Source: Actinomycetes bacterium
GTDB taxonomy: Bacteria > Actinomycetota > Acidimicrobiia > Acidimicrobiales > JABEUL01
DNA length: 48,681 bases
Assembly: GCA_021777355.1 (NCBI GenBank)
Contig: JAJYDO010000009.1
Location: forward strand, 1 to 48,681
Reading direction: 5' to 3'
The notes beneath the pieces are model-generated. The model was given only the letters and a program-made list of their open reading frames with translations, was not told where the DNA came from and searched no databases. This document shows positions 1-9,045 of the stretch, in pieces (positions within the stretch are counted from its first letter, which is position 1; the number at the start of each line of letters is the position of its first letter). The translations under genes were made by a program, and so were the position numbers.

Positions 1-109
1 CAAGATAACTGACAACGAACTAAAGGCATTACCACTACGACCACATGACTGGCATGGCGAGTGGAACTACAATATTGGACAAGTGGGGCGACGGAACGTG
101 CCCAAGTAG
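1..109 (+). CDS. ISAzo13-like transposase, C-terminal fragment (5' end outside window)
   Basis: Reading from base 2, an open frame runs into the window and ends at TAG 107-109. It carries the segment LPLRPHDWHGEWNYNI about 20 residues before the stop. ISAzo13-family (Rhodopirellula-type) transposases typically end with an F/W-H-G-E/D-W-N-Y-T/N-I segment, so this is probably the end of such a transposase. Only about 35 codons are visible, so I cannot tell whether the element is intact upstream, and I could not identify its terminal inverted repeat to the right. The assignment rests on recall of the family's C-terminal motif. Confidence 0.6.
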   Translation, partial: KITDNELKALPLRPHDWHGEWNYNIGQVGRRNVPK

Positions 110-185
110 TTCATTCTCGGAGCCTTATAATATATTGGAGCACATTAGCCGGCTTTGAGCCAGTGCTTCAGTTAATTAGCTTCTG

Positions 186-404
186 TTGGAAGGTCATAGT
201 TTGATCCCAGACAAAATTGTAAACAAATTCAGGAAAATTGCGCTCTTGACGGGGATTGCTTGCTTTTTAAGCGCACTAGCCATGGTTATAAGTGTTCGGA
301 ATCATTTTTACCCTGGAGCCATTGTTGCTGGATGTATCTTTATTCTTGCACCTGTTGTAGCGTTTGTGAAGATAATTAGAGACGAAGATTGGCGTAATCG
401 ATGA
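186..404 (+). CDS. Small membrane protein, unknown function
   Basis: A 72-residue ORF starts at TTG. Two hydrophobic stretches, about residues 18-37 and 43-64, would form a membrane hairpin, with a short charged C-terminus (IIRDEDWRNR). There is no recognisable Shine-Dalgarno sequence and no family I can name. It lies just downstream of the transposase fragment in a region of small ORFs. The helical pattern and positive N-terminus argue for a real small membrane protein, but the rare start codon and lack of RBS keep confidence low. Confidence 0.4.
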   Translation: MEGHSLIPDKIVNKFRKIALLTGIACFLSALAMVISVRNHFYPGAIVAGCIFILAPVVAFVKIIRDEDWRNR

Positions 405-531
405 CACAGAGTACGATTAAGCCAGCTACGGCAAACTAAAGGAAATGGCTTTTTAAAGATTACAAGAAACATTTAAAGAGTAAAGCAGTTTCGTTAAGGA
501 TCAAGAAGGAGTCTTAGAAAGGTGATGCCAA

Positions 532-885
532 TTGACTCTACCAGTTCAAGATCAATTGGAGCTCGGCAAGATAAATGTGGCTAATGTCTACAGGTGGATC
601 GGCGATCCGCGATTTGGACGCATGACACTCTATGTTGACGGCCATCGCGCGGGAAAGATTTTACTTAGATCTACACTCAGCTATTCTTGTGTCCCAAATG
701 TGCCACATTCAGTTCGGGTGAGACTTTGGTGGTTTTTGAGCCCGCGCTTGAATATCATAGTAGAGCCCAAAGGATTTGTTCAAATCGAAGTCGACATAGA
801 AAGAGAAGCTTCCGTACCGATCAGGATGTGGCACTTTCTAATCCATCCACTAACTTGCCTATCTATAAAGGTGGTCTCTCGATAA
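532..885 (+). CDS. Small all-beta protein of unknown function
   Basis: 117 residues, TTG start preceded at 7 nt by an AAAGGTG-like ribosome-binding site at 518-524. The body alternates hydrophobic and polar residues like a beta sandwich, with a DGHRAGKI turn near residues 36-43, a later VPHSVRVRLWWFLSP stretch and an EPKGFVQIEVDI strand. This resembles small actinobacterial domains with a 'DGxxxG ... GxHxVxVRxxW' layout, but I cannot assign a named family. There is no signal peptide or convincing membrane helix. An overlapping frame at 687-977 looks much less protein-like and was not kept. Confidence 0.55.
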   Translation: MTLPVQDQLELGKINVANVYRWIGDPRFGRMTLYVDGHRAGKILLRSTLSYSCVPNVPHSVRVRLWWFLSPRLNIIVEPKGFVQIEVDIEREASVPIRMWHFLIHPLTCLSIKVVSR

Positions 886-1086
886 CTGAGTTGTCACCGC
901 TATCCCAATTTCATCTGCCAAATGGGCTGACTGTAACCATTCAGAGCCGCGGAGCAATTCCGCTCCATCGAAGTTAAGAATGTACTGGAAATTGGTAATA
1001 TGAAAGGAATTGAAAGAAGTTTTGATTATTTAGTTATTATTAGAAATGAGATCTCCTTAAGTTGCAGAAGTTAACGTAGTTAATAT

Positions 1087-1338
1087 ATGTTTTTTGGATC
1101 GACGAATATGCGGTCAGGCTTACCTGCAGGTTGGCCGGATATCATCGCAGGACTTCTCTTCATGACGCTATCGATTTTCTATTTTCAATATGGAACCAAA
1201 CTCGAGTTATTAATTCAGAAGTTTTGGAATATCCAACCCAATAAAACCCTCTCAAAGTTTCGACAATACTTTGTTTCTATCTTCTTGGCCTGCATTGGAG
1301 CAGCCCTACTTTTTAAGGGAATTGTTTACTATGCTTGA
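1087..1338 (+). CDS. Small two-helix membrane protein, unknown function
   Basis: 83 residues. Two hydrophobic segments, about residues 17-37 and 61-82, flank a basic/polar loop, suggesting a helical hairpin in the membrane. ATG at 1087 gives the longest form. An in-frame ATG at 1108 is also possible and would still include both helices. No Shine-Dalgarno is evident. The function is unknown and there are no close neighbours beyond other small ORFs. Confidence 0.42.
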   Translation: MFFGSTNMRSGLPAGWPDIIAGLLFMTLSIFYFQYGTKLELLIQKFWNIQPNKTLSKFRQYFVSIFLACIGAALLFKGIVYYA

Positions 1339-2333
1339 GATTTATGAACACTGGAGAAATTGGAGGGAAGATCCAACTCTTCATGTGTCTGAGTTGCCAA
1401 ATTGAACCAATGGCCAATAAAGTTCAAAAATTTTGATGACACTCACATGACTTTGCCCAGACCTGCTCAATGAAATTCCCCTTGAAAATAAACGCAGCTC
1501 ATGTCCACTGATTCAAATGTGGAGATTTGGATACTTCGATCAGGTATTCTTCGAGAGATCGCCAAAAAATTTACGAAAATTCAGGTAAGTGAGTCGCGCC
1601 TGATAATTCTTGAAATACCTAAGTAACGCATCCGCCCCTAAATTGGAACTCGCTGCTTAAATTGCTCTTGCCTTTTAGAGACCTTCGCTAATTATTGGTT
1701 CAACTGCTTCCAGCTAAAAGCAGTTTGGCGTTTTCTCTTTAATTGCAAAGTTTTTCCGCCGGGTCCTTTTCGGGTCACCAACACCTACCATTCAACTTCT
1801 GACTCTTTAAAACCCCTTCAAAACAAATTGTGCATACTTTTCAGAGTACTGCACAGATATTGCTGAGGCCGATGGTTCAATTTCACTTGGCTGACCCAGT
1901 GATTGACACAACTATATATTTCTCAAAAATATAAAGCATGAAAATACGTCCTTATTAACATTTCAGGTAAATGCATCTTTTCAGCCAAATTTGAAGATCG
2001 ACTTCTAGGTTTCATGGAGTGAAAGTGGCACATGTTAGAAGGTGTTGTTAGTAGCGATTGTATCACCACGATGTACATCTGTTTTGGCTCAGATGGCTGA
2101 AATGTTCAAGCGAACTGAATCCCTTCGCACTATTTCCTGCAGTCATGGTCTTTGATTACGAGGGAGTAAACCGGAAGAGCGTTTTTCCAGAAGCTAGTCG
2201 GCCTTTTGAAAAAATGCAATTAGACAAATGATGTTGATGAAAGCAGGGCTCAGCCATTTATAAGCGTCCTTACATCGAAGTGAATCCAAAAGAGCTAGGG
2301 GCAACTAATTTTGAGACTTCTTAAGTTCGTCAA
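1339..2333. other. About 1 kb region without a convincing gene
   Basis: No ORF of family-like composition is visible on either strand. A 41-codon frame at 1501-1626 (+) has a plausible mixed amphipathic composition, but no RBS and no recognised family. A hairpin with a T-rich tail lies at 1702-1742. The region is AT-rich, follows a transposase fragment and small ORFs, and may be decayed DNA. Confidence 0.4.
1702..1742 (+). terminator. Possible rho-independent terminator
   Basis: Perfect 8-bp inverted arms (AACTGCTT at 1702-1709, AAGCAGTT at 1718-1725) enclose an 8-nt loop, and a T-rich tract follows at 1731-1742. The stem is only moderately GC-rich and a short spacer separates it from the T tract. 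No clear gene ends directly before it, so its role is uncertain. Confidence 0.3.
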
Positions 2334-4640
2334 TCAACCACCGTTGCTTTCAGGAACATAAAGCCTGCAGGGCTCGCCGCGATTAGAAGGGCACGGGGGC
2401 TGCGAATCAAGGGGAGTAATTCCTGGGACTACGGGAAGGACTAAAGCAGACTCACCTGCTGGACCTATTTCAACTGTGTCTGTAACTTTGCCATTGGTTT
2501 CATAAGTTTTGAATGCCCACGCTGGTCTGTCGTCACCGGGAGCTGAAATAACTATTCGCAATCTAGATCCCGCACGGAATGCGAACCCAATAGGAAGCAC
2601 CGGGATTCTGATCTCGGTAAAGGCATTGGCTGGAAGCGGGCTTGCAGTGGAAGCAAGATAAGTCGGGACAGGGTGGAGGGCAGTTGATTTCGAACTGTCC
2701 AAGGCTCTGTCCGAGGCACGAAGCCATCCCGATTGGACATACATCTCCTGTCCGTTGGGCAATACCTCGGTTACATCGACCTGTACGTCTGTATCTGGGG
2801 CGCTTGACTTGATCCATAAATTTAAACTTGCAGGTCCGACTACGGTCATATCACTTGAAAAAGGCTTAGTAATGAATCCAAGGCCCGCTCCAGATGGAGT
2901 CGGGAGCCATTTGTAAGGCGGAAGTGCCGCCCACGCATTTCCAGTCGGAAGGTCAGTTCGAGGAACCAAATCAGGATTTGGATTGTAAGAGATTGATGAT
3001 GTTGCCGAAGGTATGGCAGTTGAAAGCGTTCCATTTGGACCCAAATAGTAATTTGTAGTAACTTCTGATGTTGGCGGCCAACTGGAGAATCCCTGCGACC
3101 ATAGTGGGTCCATGATTCCAGGGTTTGACGCAGATCCTCCATTGTCAAAAAGTACGTTGACTCTCGGAGTCTGCTGTTCGAACTCAGCTTTCGCGGTTGC
3201 CACGTTGGGTGCATTAGTAAATCTCATTGGAGGAATTATTCCCCCTTGAGATCCTGTGAGGTAACTGTACATTTGACTGGCAATCGTAAGAAAAAGTGGA
3301 GGTTCGTTGGGAACTTCGTCGGCGACATAAATGTCAAGGAACTCGAGCCATCTGACCAAGACTCCCGGGCCCATAGAGTCAACGTGCGTCCCGTTGTCCA
3401 AAGAGGCGAACACATGCGGATCATTTTTTAGATACGTAAGGATATTTGCTACCTGGCCTCCTGTTTCCTCATCTTGAAATTGTCCAGCTATAAATACCGG
3501 CACATTAATCTTAGAAGCCCAAAGGTCTGGCGACCTGATGTCATAAAGTGATGGATCTCGATGGGACACAGTTGTCATAAGAGCATCAATGTTGAGTATC
3601 TGCAAATGTAAAGCTTGGTTTGCCAGACAAGTCTTGTCTCCGAGATCTATCATCTGAGTCGCCCACGGTTGACCACCCCCAGGGGCAGGTTTAGAATCGG
3701 CAACTCGCTGCTGCTCCCATTGCTGGGCAAACCCATTGTTCATTATTCCGCCTGGAAAACCAATTTGATACAAATCGTTAGTGGGGCTCATTGGAGCGAT
3801 TGCAGCAAGACCTGGAGGCCTGTCGCCTGCCACGAAGAGCTGCGATATTCCAGAGAAGGAAATGCCTACTAATCCAACTTTGTGGTTTTTCACGAAAGGC
3901 TGAGAAGATACGATCTGAACAGCATCGTATCCATCGGTAGTAGTTAGTTGACCAAATAAATCAAAAGCTCCTCCAGAGCAGCCCGTTCCACGCATTTGGA
4001 GGCTAACCGAAGCAAAACCAAGTATTGGTGCAAGCAGGGATCCCACAACAGTTGCGCTATCTGGAGCAGGCAGGTTGCCTGTCTGTTTTTGTCGAAGAAG
4101 CAAATTGAGCAAATTTCCAGGCGGGGCGATTGCGTATCCCGAATACTCAATTACGGTTGGAAACGGTCCGTCAGCAAGCGTCTTTCCAGGAGGAAGACGA
4201 AGTGTAGCCGCAAGAGTTACTCCATCTCTCATCTTAATGTAGTTCAAACCGACATTCATATGCTGTGCTGAATAAAAAGACTCTGGGGGATTAACATTGG
4301 GATCCAACACAGCGAATTTTGAAGTGCCGTAAACTGTTGTTCCAATTTGTGATTCAACGTAATAACCAGGTCCGGCATTAAGGTTTCTAAATATAAAACT
4401 GCCTAGCCTGTCGGCGACTCCGTTTGCGATTGCCACCCCGGCACTATCTACTAAGGTCAGTCTTTCGTTGGGTTTCGCGCCTTCCACATATGCTTCTAGA
4501 TCAGATCCATTTGCCGTGAAACTAGCTTTTGCATTTATAGCAGGTGCACTGTTTGCACTTTTTTGAGTACTGCACGAAGAGAGAATTGAGACAATTACTA
4601 TTAGCACGGAAAGAATGAATCGGGTTTTCGGTCTTGGCAT
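2334..4640 (-). CDS. CocE/NonD-family (X-Pro dipeptidyl-peptidase S15-like) hydrolase, lipoprotein
   Basis: 768 residues, an exported serine hydrolase of the CocE/NonD and X-Pro dipeptidyl-peptidase superfamily. A lipoprotein signal occupies residues 1-23 with lipobox LSSC and Cys23 as lipidation site. A beta-rich N-terminal segment (about 35-112) precedes the alpha/beta-hydrolase domain (about 125-450), which has nucleophile motif GISFSG (Ser261), likely acid Asp390 in AGQFQDEE and His419 in NGTHVDSMG. A PepX_C-like jelly-roll domain follows at about 560-745. The substrate cannot be read: the family includes acyl esterases, cephalosporin acylases and dipeptidyl peptidases. The lipobox places it on the outer face of the membrane. 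The gene appears monocistronic; its upstream region holds a 13-bp palindrome at 4702-4714. No Shine-Dalgarno is obvious at the ATG. Confidence 0.88.
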   Translation of the reverse strand: MPRPKTRFILSVLIVIVSILSSCSTQKSANSAPAINAKASFTANGSDLEAYVEGAKPNERLTLVDSAGVAIANGVADRLGSFIFRNLNAGPGYYVESQIGTTVYGTSKFAVLDPNVNPPESFYSAQHMNVGLNYIKMRDGVTLAATLRLPPGKTLADGPFPTVIEYSGYAIAPPGNLLNLLLRQKQTGNLPAPDSATVVGSLLAPILGFASVSLQMRGTGCSGGAFDLFGQLTTTDGYDAVQIVSSQPFVKNHKVGLVGISFSGISQLFVAGDRPPGLAAIAPMSPTNDLYQIGFPGGIMNNGFAQQWEQQRVADSKPAPGGGQPWATQMIDLGDKTCLANQALHLQILNIDALMTTVSHRDPSLYDIRSPDLWASKINVPVFIAGQFQDEETGGQVANILTYLKNDPHVFASLDNGTHVDSMGPGVLVRWLEFLDIYVADEVPNEPPLFLTIASQMYSYLTGSQGGIIPPMRFTNAPNVATAKAEFEQQTPRVNVLFDNGGSASNPGIMDPLWSQGFSSWPPTSEVTTNYYLGPNGTLSTAIPSATSSISYNPNPDLVPRTDLPTGNAWAALPPYKWLPTPSGAGLGFITKPFSSDMTVVGPASLNLWIKSSAPDTDVQVDVTEVLPNGQEMYVQSGWLRASDRALDSSKSTALHPVPTYLASTASPLPANAFTEIRIPVLPIGFAFRAGSRLRIVISAPGDDRPAWAFKTYETNGKVTDTVEIGPAGESALVLPVVPGITPLDSQPPCPSNRGEPCRLYVPESNGG

Positions 4641-4956
4641 CTTAGCAAGTTACACCTACTCGATTAGAATGTCAAAATCATACACTTTAGCTACCACTTG
4701 ATAGCTGTCAGCTAAATATGCCGATTGCTTGTAGCTCACAGCTTCCTCGTTGACACATCGAAGCTATTTTTAAATTGCTTTTTAAAAGCTTTGAAAGTTT
4801 TTAATTCTGATCTTCGGGGGCAGAACAAGAGTAGTTATTTTATTGCGTAAGAACAAGTTATACTCATTACTCCTGTGGCAATTATAATGTCGGCGGGAAT
4901 AGTCCTAATATTGACAAAAAAATACTCTTTAAATTCAAGAACTGGCAAAATTCGTT
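4641..4956. other. Intergenic region upstream of the CocE-like gene
   Basis: No gene is seen. On the minus strand a TTGACA hexamer lies about 15-17 bp before a weak TGTAAC-like -10, which may be the promoter of the CocE-like gene. A perfect 13-bp palindrome lies at 4702-4714, and a partial copy of its AGCT/CAGCT halves at about 4730-4742. The remainder is AT-rich. Confidence 0.35.
4702..4714. promoter_or_regulatory. Perfect 13-bp palindrome, possible operator
   Basis: TAGCTG-T-CAGCTA is a perfect inverted repeat with one central base, about 60 bp upstream of the CocE-like start and close to a TTGACA-like hexamer on the minus strand. This position fits a regulator site, but no regulator is encoded nearby. 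Short palindromes also occur by chance. Confidence 0.25.
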
Positions 4957-6069
4957 TCAATTTCGAAGCGCGGCTTCAAGCTTCTCCAGGTTTAGTTTCT
5001 TGACTTGGCCTGCTTTCACGTAGCCGCTTTTGAGATAGAAATCAACGGCGGAGGCAAGTGCGCAAGTTGCTTCCCTTGATGAGTGCCCAAGTTCATTCCT
5101 TGCCCTAGAATCGTCGAAAGACATATGGGTACCCGACATCTTTACGGCCTCTAGTTCCACAAACGGTTGTTTTCCGGCAATTTTGGATTGGAAAAACTCT
5201 GAAAGATACGCTGCGCCAAGGGGGACGAAGTGAGGAATTTCAATAGTTGGTGCTTTCAAACCAGTTATTTCTGAAAGGCAGCCAAGTATCTCTGCCATCG
5301 ATAGGTTAGTGCCACCCAGAATGTAGCTCCTCCCTAACTTGCCTTTTTCTCCCGCTAGGAGATGCCCGGCAGCTACGTCTCTCACATCCACTATGTTTAA
5401 AGTGGTATCAACATACGCTGGCATCTTTCCATTTAAAAAATCCAGGACCAGTCGCCCTGATGGAGTGGGCCCCCTGTCGCCTGCACCAATGGGCATAGTC
5501 GGCTGGGTCAAAACGACTGGAAGGCCCTCCGATGCTCTTTTTAAAACTTCATGTTCGGCAACATATTTTGTTTTTTTGTAGTTTCCAAATAGATGATCAA
5601 TATCTACGTGAGATTCTTCATTTGAAGGGACATCTTTTCCTCCGCTCAACCCAAGAGTCCCAACAGTGGAAGTATAAACTAGGCGACTACAACCTTCTTT
5701 TTCAAATGCCAGCATCACATTTTTCGTTCCTCCAACATTTACTTCCTCGAAGGCTTTCTTATCTTTGGACCAAAAGCGGTAAAGCGCTGCGCTATGAAAG
5801 ACATACTCGGCGCCTTTCACAGCTCGAGTAACTCCTTCTAGATCTCTGATGTCACACTCCACTCGCTCCACATCACTTCCTTCAAGATTGGCGAAGTCTC
5901 CACCTGGCTCTAATAGCGCTCGCACAATAGCTCCCTGCTTGACGAGTTCTTTTACAATTGCCGAGCCAATAAATCCGGAACCGCCAGTTACAAGAACTTT
6001 CCTTTTTTCGTAAAATGAGGAGGATATTGAATCAGAATTTGTTGAGGGGATTGCTTCTTTAGCTTTCAT
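4957..6069 (-). CDS. hpnA: HpnA-like NAD-dependent sugar epimerase/dehydratase (extended SDR)
   Basis: 370 residues, an extended short-chain dehydrogenase with Rossmann motif TGGSGFIG (28-35) after a short polar N-terminal extension. Active-site residues are Ser134 (in YTSTV), Tyr164 and Lys168 (YKKTK). The segments NLEGSDVERVECDIRDL, GNYKKTKYVAE, PTPSGRLVLDFLNGKMPAYV and LNIVDVRDVAAGHLLA closely match the hopanoid-associated epimerase HpnA in order and spacing. HpnA-type enzymes are known from hopanoid gene clusters, but their exact reaction is not settled. The ATG overlaps the stop of the upstream aminotransferase by 4 nt (ATGA), so the two are probably translationally coupled. The alternative is a dihydroflavonol-4-reductase-like SDR of other function. 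No squalene-hopene cyclase is in the window. Confidence 0.8.
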   Translation of the reverse strand: MKAKEAIPSTNSDSISSSFYEKRKVLVTGGSGFIGSAIVKELVKQGAIVRALLEPGGDFANLEGSDVERVECDIRDLEGVTRAVKGAEYVFHSAALYRFWSKDKKAFEEVNVGGTKNVMLAFEKEGCSRLVYTSTVGTLGLSGGKDVPSNEESHVDIDHLFGNYKKTKYVAEHEVLKRASEGLPVVLTQPTMPIGAGDRGPTPSGRLVLDFLNGKMPAYVDTTLNIVDVRDVAAGHLLAGEKGKLGRSYILGGTNLSMAEILGCLSEITGLKAPTIEIPHFVPLGAAYLSEFFQSKIAGKQPFVELEAVKMSGTHMSFDDSRARNELGHSSREATCALASAVDFYLKSGYVKAGQVKKLNLEKLEAALRN

Positions 6070-7442
6070 CTCGACTTGACCGTTGCCTTAATCAGATTCT
6101 TTCCGAAATCGAAAATCAAACCGGATCCAGAATAAGCTTCTCTAAGCACATCTTCAAGGGCCTGCATGAAATAGTCAATCTCTTCTTCTCCCGAAATTAG
6201 GGGAGGAAGTAGTTTTATGATATTAACGTGATCTCCGGCTACTTGGGTGAGAACTCTGTGCTTTGTGAATAACGGCCCTACTATCAGCTGTGCAAAAAGA
6301 CCTTTGCGGGCCTTCTCGATTATTTTCCAGCGTGCTTTTAGGGAAAATCCAGTAGGTTCAACAAGTTCAATTCCTATCATGAAGCCTTCTCCCCTGACTT
6401 CGCCTATGAGGTCGTATGTCATTGAAAGCTCTCTGATTCTCTCCATAAGGTTCCTGCCCATCTCGAGGACGTGCTGTGAAATTGATTCGTCTTCCATGAC
6501 TTTTAAAGTTGCCAGTCCGGCAACCATGGAGTAGAGATTGGAACCGAAAGTTGATGAATGAACCATCGCCCTTTCCATTGAAGAGAAAACCTTCCTGTGT
6601 ATTTCAGGCCTCATAAGAACGGCACCAATGGGCATAAATCCACCGGAAAGTGCCTTGGCAACAGTGACAATATCGGGACTAATTCCGTAGTGGTTGTATG
6701 CGAAGAACTTTCCGGTGCGATTAAGGCCGGTCTGGACCTCGTCAATCACAAGTAGTGTCCCATACTTTTTACATATTTCACTAACCGCGCTCCAATATTG
6801 TGGTTTAGCGACGTATACGCCCTTTCCTTGTATGGGCTCTACCACAAATGCTGCCACATCTCCTTGTGAGATTAACTTTTCAAGTGGATCAACTTCACCA
6901 AATTCAACGAAGGATACTCCTTCTATTAGCGGATCGAATTTCTTTTTAAACTCATCGCTTCCATTTAGGGCAAGTGCACCAGTGGTTAAGCCATGAAATG
7001 CGTGGGAAGCTGCAACTACTTTCTTGCGCTTGGTTGCGAACCGAGCAAATTTAATTGCAGTTTCGATTGATTCTGCGCCCGAATTTGTGAAGAAGACTTT
7101 TTCAAGTCCGTCAGTCTTTAAACTCAGCTGCTCTGCCAGAAGACCCGGAAGAAGCGAGCGCTCCATCTGTACTAGGCTTGGCAGTTCCATATCTATTGCT
7201 TCATGCAATGCCTTGGCTATCACGGGGTGGGATCTTCCAAGGGCATATACGCCAAATCCGGCTAGAAAATCAAGATATCTATTACCTTCGCTGTCAAAAA
7301 GCCAGGCACCCTTCCCCGATATGTAATCACGATCAAATCCGAGAGTTCTCAGAACTTTGACTAGTTGATGGTTAAGATGTGAAAGATGAAGCGACTCGGC
7401 ATCGCCGCTTCTTGAATCCAGAAGCTCTTTGATCTCAAACAT
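6066..7442 (-). CDS. Class III PLP aminotransferase, HpnO-like
   Basis: 458 residues, fold-type I class III aminotransferase (acetylornithine/ornithine aminotransferase superfamily). The motif NSGAES lies at 120-125, the PLP-ring Asp234 lies in VIDEVQTGLNRTG, and the Schiff-base lysine is Lys263 in AKALSGG. The N-terminus, with VKVLRTLGFDR and a FLAGFGVYALG segment at 59-69, resembles HpnO-type enzymes that aminate the hopanoid ribosyl side chain to give aminobacteriohopanetriol. Coupling to an HpnA-like gene by a 4-nt overlap supports a hopanoid role, but this is inference: related enzymes act on other aldehydes and ketones. It is first in the two-gene operon. A GAGAAGG ribosome-binding-like stretch lies about 10 nt before the ATG. 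Confidence 0.78.
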   Translation of the reverse strand: MFEIKELLDSRSGDAESLHLSHLNHQLVKVLRTLGFDRDYISGKGAWLFDSEGNRYLDFLAGFGVYALGRSHPVIAKALHEAIDMELPSLVQMERSLLPGLLAEQLSLKTDGLEKVFFTNSGAESIETAIKFARFATKRKKVVAASHAFHGLTTGALALNGSDEFKKKFDPLIEGVSFVEFGEVDPLEKLISQGDVAAFVVEPIQGKGVYVAKPQYWSAVSEICKKYGTLLVIDEVQTGLNRTGKFFAYNHYGISPDIVTVAKALSGGFMPIGAVLMRPEIHRKVFSSMERAMVHSSTFGSNLYSMVAGLATLKVMEDESISQHVLEMGRNLMERIRELSMTYDLIGEVRGEGFMIGIELVEPTGFSLKARWKIIEKARKGLFAQLIVGPLFTKHRVLTQVAGDHVNIIKLLPPLISGEEEIDYFMQALEDVLREAYSGSGLIFDFGKNLIKATVKSR

Positions 7443-7620
7443 ATTGTCAACCCTTCTCGTAGTGACGGCAACTCGGAGTTTCCGTAATAAGCAAATCCGT
7501 AGAGCAACCTACCTCACGCTACTAGTCAAATATGTTGCTTGCATGGCGCTCAAAATTAAAGAATCATTTTGGGACGTTCTTAGAGTTGGTGTTGTTATAT
7601 TAGAAATCCACTCCGTTTTT

Positions 7621-9045
7621 CTATTGCGCATTCTTTTGTATTCTTGCTTGTCGTGCCATGATCGTGATATGTTCTGCCAGCAGCCTAGCTTCGCCTAGGT
7701 CACGCCATCTCGCAATACACTTGACCGGACCCGGCGTGGAATCAATAGCGAGAGATCCGATCCCAAGCAAACTCTCCCATGGTCCGCAAGTAATCCTAAT
7801 ACTTTGAACTTTATCCATCCTCATTATATCTATTTGTCGTTTCATCCTTCCTCGGCGTATTAATACTGCTGTTGGAGTACTGCCTACACATGTGGCACCG
7901 GACCACCAGGGAGCTCTCCAAGCTGCACGGCGAGGCGGATAGTTCATATCCACCCTTGCTAGATCGAGATCAGGCAGCAAAGCGTGTATTGCTGCAAATG
8001 CTTGAGACAGTGAGCCCACTGGGAAAAGAACTGTTTGCATCATATTTTGAGATTTCAAATCACCAAGACCAGCCACATTTACCTTCACTCGATACCAACC
8101 GAAAGGTCTCCAAACTAGAGGTTGTTCCACTCTGATCGCTTGGACGCGATTGAACAATATCGTTTCGTGGTTTAGAGTCAAGAGTCCATGAGTCAATCGG
8201 AAAGCTCCAGGCACTGTGCCTAGCTTGAATTCACTCCACATCGAATACTGCTTTGAGGCAAGCACAGCAGCATAGAACAATAAAAAAGGAAGGAATGCGA
8301 AAACCTGTATCACTCCGGTGCTTGCGATAATTGTAATTATTATAACTGTGAGTAACGCAAAGTAGGGTGCGATTCGACAAAGAGTAGATCCAATTAATTC
8401 GGACCCTTTAATTGCAATTAGCGGCACTTCCGGCATTTGAGCGATTATCGATGCCATTGGGTCAGACCCCGGAGAAGGCAGAAGAAGAGCAGTTCGTAAA
8501 TCGTGAGCCTCGTCAATCCTTAAAAATGCCAATACGATCTTAGATCTGGCGCTCCCTGCTACGGTGATTCTAACTACAGCCAACTTGAAAAGCCTTGCCG
8601 TGAGCGGTTCGGAAATATCAACAGCCTGAATTCGATTGAGTTTGACGTGCTTGGTGTCTTTAGTAATAAAAATAGTAGAGATTCTCAATTCGCCATTTTC
8701 AATCCAAAATTTTCTGAATCTCCATGTAATGAATCCACCTAGAGCAATGATTAAAGGAGTGATAAAGACCGGAAGAATTGAAAGGAAAGTGAATCCAGGA
8801 GACCCTGAAGCGGTGTTTTGTCGAGCATTAGTATTTGGAATCAGGATAATGAAAATAACAATCAAAAGAGGGGCAAGCCTAATGAGTGGACTCAGAGGAT
8901 GCGTCCTTCTTGGAAGTCGCCATCTTGCACGTATTTGGTCCGGATCCTCCGCCATATATGGATACTGTCCGTATGGACTATTCTGAGGTGGAAATTGATT
9001 TGCAGGACTATACTGTGGAGGAGGATAGTTTTGCGGAGGGTTCAC
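7621..9045 (-). CDS. Membrane protein with bacterial PH (bPH2/DUF304) domains, YdbT-like
   Basis: 474 residues. A proline/glutamine/tyrosine-rich tail (1-30) is followed by paired hydrophobic segments (about 52-68 and 82-108), a bPH2-type domain (about 109-190), a second membrane hairpin (about 225-262) and further PH-like repeats to the C-terminus. This matches YdbT-type proteins, which carry several bPH2 domains and are usually encoded after a small YdbS-type partner, as here. The start overlaps the upstream gene by 4 nt, so the two are coupled. The molecular role of this family is poorly known; membrane stress or envelope functions have been suggested for relatives. The proline-rich N-terminus, typical of actinobacterial membrane proteins, is an addition to the core family. 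Confidence 0.8.
   Translation of the reverse strand: MNPPQNYPPPQYSPANQFPPQNSPYGQYPYMAEDPDQIRARWRLPRRTHPLSPLIRLAPLLIVIFIILIPNTNARQNTASGSPGFTFLSILPVFITPLIIALGGFITWRFRKFWIENGELRISTIFITKDTKHVKLNRIQAVDISEPLTARLFKLAVVRITVAGSARSKIVLAFLRIDEAHDLRTALLLPSPGSDPMASIIAQMPEVPLIAIKGSELIGSTLCRIAPYFALLTVIIITIIASTGVIQVFAFLPFLLFYAAVLASKQYSMWSEFKLGTVPGAFRLTHGLLTLNHETILFNRVQAIRVEQPLVWRPFGWYRVKVNVAGLGDLKSQNMMQTVLFPVGSLSQAFAAIHALLPDLDLARVDMNYPPRRAAWRAPWWSGATCVGSTPTAVLIRRGRMKRQIDIMRMDKVQSIRITCGPWESLLGIGSLAIDSTPGPVKCIARWRDLGEARLLAEHITIMARQARIQKNAQ

Noticed and set aside
687-977. Frame overlapping the small beta protein at 532-885
   Set aside because: Composition is poor and lacks hydrophobic periodicity; the frame at 532 has an RBS and a clear beta pattern.
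1903-1935. TTGACA followed by TATAAA as a promoter
   Set aside because: The spacing is about 21 bp, too long, and no gene follows.
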